In this document: one piece after another, positions 43,001 to 53,201 of the stretch
Position numbering within the stretch: the first letter of the stretch is position 1
Layout: the number at the start of each line of letters is the position of its first letter
Source of the DNA: Boesenbergia rotunda
Lineage: Eukaryota > Streptophyta > Magnoliopsida > Zingiberales > Zingiberaceae
NCBI GenBank assembly: GCA_024364735.1
Contig: JAGFNQ010002604.1
Coordinates: forward strand, 742,300-806,299
Direction: 5' to 3'
DNA length: 64,000 bases
Notes under the pieces: model-generated
What the model was told of the DNA's origin: nothing
Databases searched by the model: none
The model's input: the letters and a program-made list of their open reading frames with translations, nothing else
Made by a program: the position numbers and the translations under genes

Positions 43001-44825
43001 TGTTTTACTTCAAAATGGACATCCCATTGCATATTTTAGTGAGAAGATAGGTGGCGCCACTCTCAACTATTCCACTTATGATATAGAATTGTATGCACTT
43101 GTTAGAGCTTTGCAAACATGGCAGCACTATCTTTTGCCTAAAGAATTTGTTATTCATAGTGATCATGAATCTTTGAAGTATTTGAAAGGGCAGGGGAAGC
43201 TCAACAAAAGGCATGCCAAATGGGTTGAATTTCTTGAACAATTTCCGTATGTGATTAAGCATAAGCAAGGAAAGGTAAATGTTGTAGCAGATGCACTTTC
43301 ACGAAGGTATAATTTGCTTGTTACACTTGAAACTAAATTACTTGGCTTTGAACATATCAAAGAGTTGTATGAACATGATAGTGACTTCTCTGAATTATAT
43401 GCTGCGTGTGAAAAGAAATCACAAAATGGGTTTGTTAGGCATGATAATTACTTGTTTAAGAACAATAGACTTTGTGTGCCTAGAGGATCCATGCGTGAAT
43501 TGCTAGTTAGGGAAGCACATGAGGGGGGTCTAATGGGACACTTTGGGGTTCAAAAGACCTTAGAAATGTTGCATGAACATTTTCATTGGCCACACTTAAG
43601 GCATGATGTGCAAAAATTTTGTGAAAAGTGCATTGTGTGCAGAAAAGCAAAATCTAAGGTATCACCTCATGGACTTTACACTCCTTTGCCTATTCCTGAT
43701 TCCCCTTGGATTGACTTGTCTATGGATTTTGTTGTAGGGCTACCACGCACTCAAAAAGGTAAGGACTCCATTTTTGTGGTAGTTGATAGATTTTCTAAGA
43801 TGGCACACTTCATACCTTGCCACAAAGTGGATGATGCAACTCATGTGGCAGATTTGTTTTTCAAAGAGGTTGTAAGACTTCATGGCATGCCTAGGAGCAT
43901 TGTTTCAGATCGTGACACCAAATTCTTAAGTCATTTTTGGAGGACCTTATGGAACAAACTAGGAACAAAGCTTCTTTTCTCCACTACATGTCACCCTCAA
44001 ACTGACGGCCAAACTGAGGTGGTAAATAGGACTCTTTCTACTCTGCTTAGAGCAATTATTAAGAAGAACATTAAGTCTTGGGAAGAATGTTTACCTCATG
44101 TTGAATTTGCTTATAATAGGGCTGTCCATTCTACTACTCAATTTTCCCCTTTTGAGATTGTTTATGGGTTCAATCCGCTAACACCTCTTGATTTGCTTCC
44201 TTTACCTAACACTTCTTCTTTAGTTCACAAGGATGGTCAAGCAAAGGCAGAATATGTGAAAAAGCTTCATGAACAAGTTAAAGCTCAAATTGAGAAGAAA
44301 ATGGAGCAATATGCGAAGAGAGCCAATAAAGGGAGAAAAAGAGTTGTCCTTGAACCCGGTGATTGGGTGTGGGTTCATATGAGAAAGGAAAGGTTTCCTG
44401 CCCAAAGGAAATCAAAGCTTCAATCAAGAGGAGATGGACCATTCCAAGTGTTGGAAAGAATTAATAACAATGCTTACAAAATTGACTTGCCCGGTGAGTA
44501 TGGTGTTAGTGCAACATTTAATGTGGCTGATTTGCGTCCATTTGATGTAGGTGATGAAGATCTAAATTCGAGGACGAATTCACCTAAAGAAGGAGGGAAT
44601 GATGTGGACCAAGGAGGGGATACAAGCTTACAAGACAAAGCCATAGAGGAAGAGGCATTGAAAGGAATTGGAGGACCCATGACAAGATCCAAGACTAAGA
44701 GAATGAAGCAAGCTTTGGAAGGCTTAATAATGGAGCTCAAGGAGAAGAAGGATCAATGCACAATGGAGGCAACAACTAAATGGATCACATTCCTTCAAAT
44801 TGAAAGTGAAATTGAGCCCACATGA
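40089..44825 (+). CDS. Element I gag-pol polyprotein, 1578 codons, intact
   Basis: The domains lie in order. Retrotransposon gag is at residues about 100-270. A CCHC knuckle CFKCLGKGHIASEC is near 318-331. Aspartic protease IIDGGSCTNVAS is near 415. A Lys/Glu-rich repeat of ENEEKKRE units is at about 525-580. RT has catalytic YFDDI near 815. RNase H starts ECDASHVGIGAV near 960. The integrase zinc finger (HEGGLMGHFG...CEKCIVCRKA) is at about 1145-1190. The integrase core has D in MDFVVGLP (about 1213), D in VSDRDTKF (about 1274) and E in GQTEVVNR (about 1310). The GPF-type C-terminal fold is near 1450. All expected catalytic residues are visible and no stop interrupts. The last 75 residues, with MTRSKTKRMKQAL, are encoded inside the 3' LTR. 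It may still be functional. Confidence 0.95.
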   Translation: MSGENSPRQDPNRLQMEALTQHFERMLQRQLEGLHERMDRLEGGRVSNHGGNSNHEESHPGSDLFYSSPRERRRREGGRRHERGGRNHQHEDDLRGVKVKVPSFQGRNDPDTYLEWEMKLEQIFSCHNYPDAKKVKVAALEFTDYALIWWDQMQKERRRYGEHPINTWGEMKTLMRRRFVPSHYHRELHNKLQRLIQGNRSVDEYYKEMEVALIRANIEEEREATMARFLHGLNRDIGDIVELQHYVELEDLVHQAMKVEQQLKRKGVMKRPSSSNYSSNWKDKPKKEGSSSNSKEVTSAKKPFPTTTSSTSKSRDIKCFKCLGKGHIASECPNKKTMVVRDNGSISSEETSSHSSSSSDEEHDGAAYAQDGDLLVVRRLLGSQAKEHEEDQRENIFHTRCLIQGKTCSMIIDGGSCTNVASTRLVTKLNLKTTPHARPYKLQWLSNSGELVVNQQVMINFSIGKYEDQVLCDIVPMEASHILLGRPWQFDRRAHHDGFSNKFSFLHNSHKVTLVPLSPREVCADQKKMREKREKEERELKKKKGENEEKKRENEEKKERMRKEKKRENEEKKRENEEKKERRIENLFARGSEVKRAYLTRQPIFLLLCKETCLETNTNSLPSDVVAILQDFEDVFPQEVPHGLPPMRGIEHQMDLIPGASLPNRPAYRSNPQETKEIQNQVEELLQKGWVRESLSPCAVPVILVPKKDGSWRMCTDCRAINNITIRYRHPIPRLDDLLDELHGACFFTKIDLKSGYHQIRIREGDEWKTAFKTKYGLYEWLVMPFELTNAPSTFMRFMNHVLREFLGKFVVVYFDDILVYSKSLVEHVAHLKSVLHVLRKERLYANLEKCSFCTDHVVFLGFVISSKGVQVDEEKVKAIRDWPTPKTVSEVRSFHGLASFYRRFVKDFSTLAAPLNEIVKKNMSFKWGENQENAFQALKDKLTHAPILALPDFSKSFEIECDASHVGIGAVLLQNGHPIAYFSEKIGGATLNYSTYDIELYALVRALQTWQHYLLPKEFVIHSDHESLKYLKGQGKLNKRHAKWVEFLEQFPYVIKHKQGKVNVVADALSRRYNLLVTLETKLLGFEHIKELYEHDSDFSELYAACEKKSQNGFVRHDNYLFKNNRLCVPRGSMRELLVREAHEGGLMGHFGVQKTLEMLHEHFHWPHLRHDVQKFCEKCIVCRKAKSKVSPHGLYTPLPIPDSPWIDLSMDFVVGLPRTQKGKDSIFVVVDRFSKMAHFIPCHKVDDATHVADLFFKEVVRLHGMPRSIVSDRDTKFLSHFWRTLWNKLGTKLLFSTTCHPQTDGQTEVVNRTLSTLLRAIIKKNIKSWEECLPHVEFAYNRAVHSTTQFSPFEIVYGFNPLTPLDLLPLPNTSSLVHKDGQAKAEYVKKLHEQVKAQIEKKMEQYAKRANKGRKRVVLEPGDWVWVHMRKERFPAQRKSKLQSRGDGPFQVLERINNNAYKIDLPGEYGVSATFNVADLRPFDVGDEDLNSRTNSPKEGGNDVDQGGDTSLQDKAIEEEALKGIGGPMTRSKTKRMKQALEGLIMELKEKKDQCTMEATTKWITFLQIESEIEPT
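41660..41850 (+). repeat. In-frame purine repeat in I pol (Lys/Glu units)
   Basis: Tandem GAGAGAATGAGGAAAAGAAA-type units of 15-21 bases encode KKRENEE and KKERMRKE between protease and RT. Length is a multiple of three throughout, so the frame is kept. A charged helix or coiled coil is likely. Confidence 0.8.
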
Positions 44826-45328
44826 AGACAAAACTTGAAGGCCCAAAACCACATGATCCAAGATGCATTCAAGGGCTACAAGTGTCCAATTTTCGTGGGT
44901 ATTTTTGGGAGAATTTTCTGAAGTTATTTTTGATATCTTTTGGTGGGTTTTTAATGCTTTTGGGAGTTCCTAAGCTAGTATTAGGGAATTGTGGGAAATA
45001 AACATCATGCATGCATGCATGCATGATAATGGTGCATAATTAGTGCTTAGTGGGAAGTGTGGTAGGGGTTAATGTTTCAACCTCCACTAAGTCTATATAT
45101 AGGAGAACTCTTGTATGACCAAGGATGTTAAGTTTGAATGAAATCAGAGTTTTCTCTATTGTGAGAGCTTCCTTTGGTTCTTAGGCAAAGAACTAATCGT
45201 GATCTTATCAAGGTAACTTGTGGCGATCGAAACCCCCCCATGACTTATCACTCACCCTCTCATCTTTCTTGAGTGTGGCGTCAATATCCTTCCCTACATC
45301 TGAATTTCAAGGCGATCCATTCCAAGGT
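44586..45328 (+). repeat. Polypurine tract and 3' LTR of element I
   Basis: AAAGAAGGAGGGAA (44586-44599) precedes the LTR start at 44600. The LTR matches 38788-39523 until CCAAGGT near 45328. The expected end GCTTATCA and the first base of the target duplication are missing, apparently through an 11-bp deletion between GT pairs. Confidence 0.85.
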
Positions 45329-45332
45329 ACTC

Positions 45333-46878
45333 AAGTAAATTCTGGATTAAGGAAAGGCAGTGCTGGGTTAATGTTGAGTCTGATAAAGATTTGGGAGCTG
45401 AGCACATTGTTGCAGCTGCAAAAGAAAAGAGAATTCAGAGTTTGCAAGGTCTAAAATTGCTGCCGAGTGCTGGAATCTGATTTTCAGCTGAAAACAAGCT
45501 GAACTCCAGCTGAAGATAATCTGAATTGAAGGCTGATGAAGTTGGAATTGCAGCTGAATTGAGGATGAGCAGAAGTGCACACAAGCTGCACACCCTGCTG
45601 GAAGCTGAACTGCAGCCATACAAAATCAGATAACTTGGAATTGCAGCTGAACAGATGCAGAAATGGGGTTGAATTGTATGAACTGATTTGAAACCAATGC
45701 AAGGATTGCTAACCAGAGATCAAGAATTCTGAAAAGGCAACAGAGTTATGCTTGTGCAGTGGCCTAAACTTGACTTGCTACTTAACCATTCTCAAGTGGA
45801 ACACTCAAACTTTCCACTATCATTAGATGCAAGTCCTAATTGATACTAATTGTTCTGAGAGATCAGAGGGTTGCAAGACCAGATGGTTGTTTTCGTGGAA
45901 CTGAAACTTGAAACAAACAAAGAAAAGGATGCAATCGCAATGTGCCAACTAGGAAGGATATGTATCAAGAGGGAGTTGCAATAGTTAATTAGTGAAGGAT
46001 ACATGTGGAGCATCTAATTCACCAATTATTGTTTGTTTTTTTTTGATACAATCTGATCCGCAATGCTCCATTAGAAGAATTCAGAGCAGAAAAAAAAAGA
46101 AAAACAATTTGAAAAGAAAAGAAGAGAGAAACAAGATGGCACAAGATTGTAATGTTAGTACCATGAACAAGTGAATGTTTTTCTCATCCGGATTTAAGCA
46201 TTGCTCCAATACATTCTGACCTTGCTAGAGGATAAAAGAAGAAAGAAAAAAATCAGAGAAGAGAAGAAAAAAAACAAAGTTGGCAAGCAAGGTGGAAAAT
46301 TGGCACAAAGGGACTAGTGAGGAATTTTCATTGAATTTTTGAAGGGCAAGGCAAAAGTTACTCCATCACACTTTTGATATCACTAGAGGACTGTAAAGAT
46401 GGGGCAAAGTGCATCAAAAATATCCTTGGGCACTCAAGTCTTCCACTTTATCCGTTTTTCCATTTCCTTGATTTTTACACCATTTCTTATCATTTCTATG
46501 TCTTTGATTTGTTTTTGTAGATGTTGATCCTAATCATGAATAATGGTGGAGATTAGACAATAAGCAAGCCTATGGTAGTTCAAAAAGCATATGTGTTTGA
46601 GTGAGCTCCATTTCCATCATCAACTTAGAACTTAAGGAGAGAGCCATCAAAATTTTCCTTGAATGGCTAGTGATTTAAATTCATCTCAATGACTCATGAT
46701 GGATGAAAATGCTAATTTGTTGATTTAAGGACGAGATACTAATCCATAGAGCTTAGATTTATGAGAATTGACAATCTTAGGTAATTTCTTTTCATTTGTT
46801 TCTAATTATGCTTAAGAAAATCTAGGGGATACATATTTAGTAGTTTCGCGAGACGCTCAAGCTTAAGTGTGGGGGAGT
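45333..46878 (+). other. Element G: internal noncoding region, right part
   Basis: The sequence resumes with GCTGAATT and CTGAAATG-type words to about 45700, then unique-looking noncoding DNA with A-rich runs (46085-46130, 46225-46280). The purine tract GTGTGGGGGAGT at 46867-46878 abuts the 3' LTR. No gene is seen. Confidence 0.65.
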
Positions 46879-49586
46879 TGATAGATGTCATTTTGTTGAT
46901 TATTTTAATTGCTAAAATCCATGTTTGACCTATGTTTTTATTGCTTAATTGTGAAATTGCCCTAGGTTTTAGAACTTACTCTTATTTTGGACTTAGTTGC
47001 AAATTTACACATATTTGGATTATTTGGCCACTAAATTCTTGATCTATTTTTGTAGGCATGAAAGGTTTATGGATCTAGGGCATATTGGATCGAACTTGAG
47101 TCGGAAGTGACCCGGATCGAGTTATCAAGATTATGATCAAATCTGGGTCGTCTGATTCAAAAGCGGCTAGATCTGAGCCATCCGGGACCATCTGAACCAA
47201 TCCGAGCTAGGGTTAGGGTTAATCAAGCACTCTGATCAAGATCTGAAGGTTTCATCCCAATCAGAGCTAAATCAACCGTTGGATCAAGCTCGGAGGGCTC
47301 TAGATCGTCCATTCAAAGATTAGGGTGATCTGGACCATCCGTTGCAAATCTGGAGGATCCGAGCTACAACAAGGCAGATCCTGACCCCTGATCATCATCA
47401 TCAAAGTTTGGGTCAGATCGAAGCAAGATCAGCCGTTGGATTCATCCAAATCAATCAGGGCCGTCCATTCCTATGTATTTAATCAAAACTCGCCACAGTC
47501 TTCTCCTTGTCGTGTCTTCGCCGCAAGTCTTCAGTTCTTCGTCTGTTCTTCCTTTGTTCTTCAATTTTTCTTCAATCCGAGGCGCGACCACCTCAATTCT
47601 TTGATTGGATCGAGATTTGGATCATTGGGGGATAGCTCTTTGGAGATTTCAGCTCAAAATCGCGCCGGAACAGGGGCTGTTTGAGGGTTTCGGCAGCTCT
47701 GCAATTCAGTCACTTGAATCTCACCCACAAGCCATCTCCGATCATCTGAGCCACTTGTAGGGGTTCTCAGGTGAGCTCAGATGATCCTCGAATCATCATC
47801 GCAGTTCCATCAATCGAGATAGAGTGAATTGGATTGGAAATTTCAGCCATGTGCCGATTTTGAGCAGAGTCGACTGTAGAGTTGTTTTCCAATTGGTTTG
47901 CTGAGCTTAGGGGTTCGAGGCCAGCCCTTGCGTGACGAACAAGGAAATCTTGAGCTAATGGAGTGATTGGGGTTTTGATTTCGTATTGTAATTTCTGTTT
48001 TAGCTGTAATTTTTTTTCCTGTGTGCCATTTCCTGTTTCTGAAATTCCAGATTTGTTAAGTTTAGTTTCTGATTTGTTTTTGTTTTAATCAGTTTCGATT
48101 ATGCAAGTTAATTAGATTTATTGTTTGTTAGTGAACAATTGTAATCGAATTCAGTCTATTTCCTAATTTAGTTCATGCGTATCAGTTAATTCCCTGTTTT
48201 AAGCTTGCGTATCAACCCTTTCTATTGAATTCCTGCATTTTGTTCCAAGCTTGCTGTAGTTTTACTTTATGAGTTTAAATCCTGCAGTTTAGTCTAGCTA
48301 AATAGCATTCGATTTTAGCTTTGCACATTAGTTATTGTGAATCAACTTCATTTCTGAATTCTGATTTCGATTTCTGCAATCCCAGCTCATTTCTGAAATT
48401 TCAGCGCATGATTTCTGAGTTCTTGTGTCAAATAAACTCTTGTTTATCTGCACATCCAATCTCTGCATTGAGTGGATCTTGAATCTCTGATTCTAGCTCG
48501 TTCATACACAACAATTTTTCGATCAGCATGGTTTTCCAAGTGAGATCAATTCAGTTCTGAAATATTGCATCTTGTTTCTGCGTTTGCATGTGCCACTTCA
48601 GTTTCTGCATTTGATGAATCTGCAATCCTATCTCTGCATGCCATGATCAATTAATTTCTGCAAGTTGTGTCAAGTGGAAACTTGTTTTCATTCAAATGTT
48701 ATTCATTCAAATTCCTGCACGCCACTTCAATGATAGCTTACATTCATTTCTGAACTACTTGGTTTTCATGCTTCTGCAGTCTAAATTTTTGCATTTGAAT
48801 TTCTGAGCTTGATTCTGAATTCTTGCATTTGAATGGCTGCATTCATGGACAGCCTGAATTTTTGCAGTTTCTACAGAAACATGCTTCTGCAATCTGAATT
48901 CTGCAGTCCAAATCCATTTCTGGATTGTTGCTTTCAAGTCTGAATTTTTCCTTTATTCATGCATGGCACTTCCTTAAGAGCTTGTTTCCAATGAACTGAT
49001 TAGCTCTATTCTAAATCGATCAGTTATACATTCTGCATTGAGTGTCACTTTTTGATACATCAGTTTCTCTACTTTTGGTATCAAGTTGTTCAATTGTTAG
49101 CACTTGCATCAAGTGAAGTCTTGGCACGGTTTTTGTATCAGTTCGGTTTTAGATTGCTTGCATTTGGCCATGTCTTGAGTTTGATGTTGTTGTTTCATTG
49201 CTTAGAATTTGTTTTACCTTTGAAATCAGAATCGGTCCAAAATTGATTAAGTGCTTTAGTGGATTAAGTGTCAATTGGTTGAATCATTAAATGCCATCAC
49301 TTGTTTAGTCATGAGTTAAGTTTCCCTTCTTCTCATTTCATTTTCATTCCTAATCGCAATTCAAACCCAAATCACATTCGAAACCCAAAATTCACAAACG
49401 ACACATAAACCAAGTTAGGATCAAACTAGCTCAACTAGTCCCGAGGAAAAATATGACCTGTGGCCCCTTTACTACGTTTTCATATTTTGATTGCAAAAAG
49501 GGTTTCTAGCATTTTATTTATAAATATTCTAAATTCTGATGGATCCACATTTCATGACAATTTAATCTAGTATTTCGGGTCTATCA
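46879..49586 (+). repeat. 3' LTR of element G (2.71 kb)
   Basis: About 98-99% identical to 31913-34621 by eye. It ends TCTATCA followed by GTAGC, the target duplication, after which the H RNase H reading resumes. Confidence 0.9.
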
Positions 49587-49591
49587 GTAGC

Positions 49592-50187
49592 CAGGGGCGA
49601 AATTATACTTACTCACATAGACTCAAAATCTAACCTAGTTAATATCTTCACTAAACCACTACCTGAATCTGAATTTAGTTCACTAAGAAGACAGCTAGGA
49701 ATGTGCTCAGTAGAATAGGATTAGTTTTCATTTATATATATTTTTTGGATTTCTATCATTTCTTTCTAAAATCATTTTTTAAAAAAACAATTAACTGATT
49801 TTCAAAAATTATAGTTTTAAAAACATATTATTTTAAACTTTTTATTTTTTTGATTTTCTAAGTTAGTTTTTCAAAAATTACCCCCTTTAAAACTATGAAT
49901 TTTCTTCGTTATGGACTTAGCTTAGGATTTAACCCTAGTTTGCATGTTCTTATATTAGAAGCCAACATCTCACAAGCATATTAGGATACTTTGATTGACA
50001 ACCTAGACTAGATTGAGATGCTTAGAACTATGCATTGACTCAAGATGTTTTAAGTCAGTGCATCAAGAGCAGTTGGAGCAATAAATACAATTGAATAGTA
50101 ATCAGATTAAGAAATCAAGCTTAGAAAGTCTAACTTGATAAGACTACTTAACTTGACTAACCCTAGTGAAAGTTATTGTGTTATAAC
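49592..50187 (+). pseudogene. Host copia H: RNase H tail and 3' noncoding start
   Basis: RGEIILTHIDSKSNL, then FTKPLPESEFSSLRRQLGMCSVE, completes the domain interrupted at 31912 and ends near 49719. The remaining 470 bases match the 3' region of element A (1-600) in order but are clearly diverged. It stops at 50187 where the minus-strand element D begins; H's own 3' LTR is not in the window. Confidence 0.8.
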
Positions 50188-53100
50188 TGTGGGATCATTG
50201 TGATCGATAGATGGGGGGTGAATATTGATAACGTAAATTTTATGGAAAATCATATTTAAATACAGCAGAAAATACACAATTCAAACATGGCTAATGCAGT
50301 TTGTTTTACTTGGTTCGGAGTCTATAACAGCTCTTATTCCAAGGCACATAGTCCTTGATCATTTTCGTTGGGCAATACTATAAATCATGAATAATGTACA
50401 ATAATTAAGTACAGAAATAAAGAAATTATACCAACGATACTTTAATAAAAAGAATTTTATTGTGGAGTCGGCCTGTCATCGAACTTGAACTTCATGGGTG
50501 CAGATAATTTGTGCACAGAAGCTTCAACATTGAGAAATGCAAGAGCTTGAATTGATTATGGAAGCAAAGAGGTGAAGCCCCTTTTATAGTTGTCTCTCGG
50601 GCGCCTGATAGGGTATAGGGCACCCTCCACGACACCCATTTTAGTCGCGTCCTTATCCGAAGACTTGGCCAAAATTTATCTTCCTTCTTCGGCGCCTGTG
50701 AGTGATGAGGCACCTGAGAGCAATTTGTGGGATCGGTGGTGTCGATAGAGGGGGGTGAATATTGACTCGTAAATTTTCTCTGAATTTTCATTGATCGTTC
50801 GCTTAATATCAGAGTTGTTAGTAGCAGCGGAATAAAAGATAAAGCGAAAACACAACAATAACACGCGGAGTTTATTTGGTTCCCCCAGGGTCAGTACATC
50901 CAAGGCCTAATTACGGGTAGCGTCCATCCACTAGTGGTCTCTTTTCCGGAATTTCCAGAGGCAGAGAAACCCATCTTACAGTTTAGAGTACAAGCAAAAT
51001 AATGATAATAAAATAAGTACAACTTTGTAACATGCAAACCAAATGTGAAAGTCTCAGCCAACTCTGGAAGTCCGAAACGCCGCGCACTTCTTTTTGGAGC
51101 CTTCTTGGTTGTAGAGCTTCGTCTTAGCACTTTTTCTTCATAGAGAATGAGTAGACAGATGGAAAGGTTGTTGTCCTGAACTGAGGGGTCGAAGCCCCTT
51201 TTATACACCACATTCGGGCGCCCTAGAGCCCATTAAGGTGCCTCACAGTTGTCAAACTTGATTCGAACCAGCGAACTCAGCGCAGGGATAAAATCTTGTA
51301 TCCTGGGCGCCTGGGAGGACTAAGGCGCCTGGGATGTTTCAGGCGCCCATCCCAGGCGCCTGGGATGTTGTGCGCCTGGGATTGCCTTAACCCCTTGAGG
51401 GCGCTCTCCACATAAGGCTCCTGGGTTGATCCGGGCACCCAAGAAGTCCTTTCCCAGGATCTTATTTTCCTGTGTTTGCTCTCCTATCTTACCTCCAACT
51501 CTAGGTTCCTGCAAGACAAACAAACACATGACAAACAAATAATCCTAAACCTTAATGATTGATAGCCAGAGTTGATTGGTTCTGACTTTGGAATTCAGAT
51601 GAAATCCTAGGTCGAACCGACGCCTACTGTTCTCTTTCCCGGGGAATGCGCCCTCACCTACTCCACTTTGGAAAAGTTATCCTTTGCCAACCGAGACCTC
51701 CGGTTGGACTTCTTCTTGGCCTCCGAAACTCCTGGATCTCAAGATGTTCAATCCTCGACCCGTCTCTACTTATGTCTGTAGTCCTTGCTCGGTTAAGTCT
51801 TTTGCCCGATCCTCGACCAGGACTTCGTGCCCAATCCGCGACAAGGACTTCATGTCCAATTCCCCGAACTAGGACTTCATGCCCAACCCTCAGTCAGGTC
51901 TTCGGTGCCCATCCCTCGGCTAGGACTTCGTATCCAATTCTCCGAACTAGGACTTCGTGCCCAGCTTTACTCACCAAGACTTCGTCCACCTAGCTTCACT
52001 CACTAGGACCAAGCTTCACTCATCAGGATTTCATCCACCTAGCTTCACTCACTAGGATTTTGTTCACCTAGCTTCACTCGCTAGGACCTAGCTTCTCTCA
52101 CCAGGATTTCGTTCCCCGATAAGGACTTCTTTGCTAGTCATCTTAATCCTAACTAAACTTCTCTCTACCAAACATCAAGTCCTGTTTGGCTCAGTCCTTG
52201 GTCTATCTGACCAGATATGGGTTTAGTCACTCAGCCAAACATCAAGTCCTATTTGGCTTATCCCTCGGTCAAACTGACCAACCCTGGGTACTATTCACTC
52301 CGCCAAACATCCTATTTGGCTAACCCTTTGCCAAATTGATCAAACATGGGTTTACCCTACCAAACATCAGGTCCTGTTTGGCTTAACCCTTGATCACATT
52401 GACCAGACCATGGTATATTGTCAAACATCAAAACACTAGAGGTTGATTGTTCACATCTGATACTTTTTGCACCAACACAATCAGGCACCTAGGAGCTAAC
52501 GTGGCTGACTACCAACTCAGCTTCTCCATCCGCTAGAAAACCCCTTTTGGAGCGCCTGATACCATTCAAGCGTCTGATCCCTTTCAAGAACCTGGGTTCG
52601 CAGCAGCCAACTACTTTCAGCCTGTAACCAGGGTTAGTCCAGAAATACAATAGAATATTATAAACACATGCATGAATAACAGCCAGAGTTGTTTTGGTTC
52701 TAACTTTGGATTTCAAATAAAATTCTAGGTCGAACCGACGTCTATTGTTCCCTCTTTCGGGGAATGCGTCCTCACCTACTCCACTCTGGAGAAGTTATCT
52801 TTTGCCAACTGGCTCCTCCGATTGGACTTTTGCTCGGCCTACGAGACTCCTGGATCTCGAAACGTCCGATCCTCGACCCATCTCTATTTCTGTCCATAGT
52901 CCTTACTTGGATAAGTCTTCTGCCCGATCTTCCGGATCAGGTCTTCGTGCTCAACCCTCGGTCAGGTCTTCGGTGCCCAGCCCTCAGCCATGACATCATG
53001 CCCAATTCCTCGAACTAGCTCTTTATGCCCAACCCTCGGTCAGGTCTTCGTGCTCAACCCTGCAGGTCAAGACTTCGTACTTAGGTAAACTAGGACTTTT

Positions 53101-53201
53101 CCTGCACACTTAGTAAATTCGATAGATCACCATATAGACTTAACTTTGAACCCTTTGTTATTATCAAAATCAGGTTCGATCTGGTGCTTCTGGCACCAAC
53201 T
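50188..53201 (-). repeat. LTR of element D, split by solo LTR S1
   Basis: The pieces 50188-50725 and 52483-53201 total about 1257 bases, close to LTR A (1262). On the minus strand it opens with TTGGTGCCAGAAGCACC and ends CCCACA. TATA (minus) is at 50582-50588. The reading across the S1 site is continuous. Confidence 0.8.
50726..52477 (-). repeat. Solo LTR S1 (SIRE type, 1.75 kb)
   Basis: On the minus strand it starts TGTTGGTGCAAAAAG and ends GATCCCACA. It is flanked by CAATT (50721-50725) and CAATC (52478-52482), a 5-bp duplication with one mismatch. There is no internal region, so it is a solo LTR left by LTR-LTR recombination. It carries minus-strand versions of the hairpin array (52168-52400), the GGCACGAAGTC block (51800-52130), the GGCGCC cluster (51305-51440) and TATA at 51199-51205. 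Confidence 0.85.

Larger units (their letters stand above)
38788..45328 (+). mobile_element. Element I: young Ty3-gypsy retrotransposon, intact pol
   Basis: LTRs (38788-39523 and 44600 to about 45328) start TGATGTGG. They differ at about six positions by hand count, under 1%. A tRNA-Met-type primer site, one unbroken gag-pol frame and a purine tract are all present. The left flank is TGTAC (38783-38787). On the right GTAC is seen at 45327-45330, but the last 11 bases of the LTR appear deleted. Gag and zinc-knuckle style, gag-pol in a single frame and coding sequence that overlaps the 3' LTR fit a CRM-like chromovirus, though I see no chromodomain. It is nested in G, which is nested in H. Confidence 0.9.
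31913..49586 (+). mobile_element. Element G: pol-less LTR element with 2.7-kb LTRs
   Basis: The LTRs 31913-34621 and 46879-49586 start TGATAGAT and end TCTATCA. The element is flanked by a perfect GTAGC target duplication (31908-31912, 49587-49591). A tRNA-Asp-type primer site and a GTGTGGGGGAG purine tract are typical of Athila/Tat gypsy elements. Without the nested element I, the internal region is about 5.7 kb. It has one long unusual frame and no protease, RT, RNase H or integrase of its own. LTR divergence is about 1.3% by hand estimate. It is probably a non-autonomous element mobilised by an Athila/Tat relative (inference). Confidence 0.88.
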
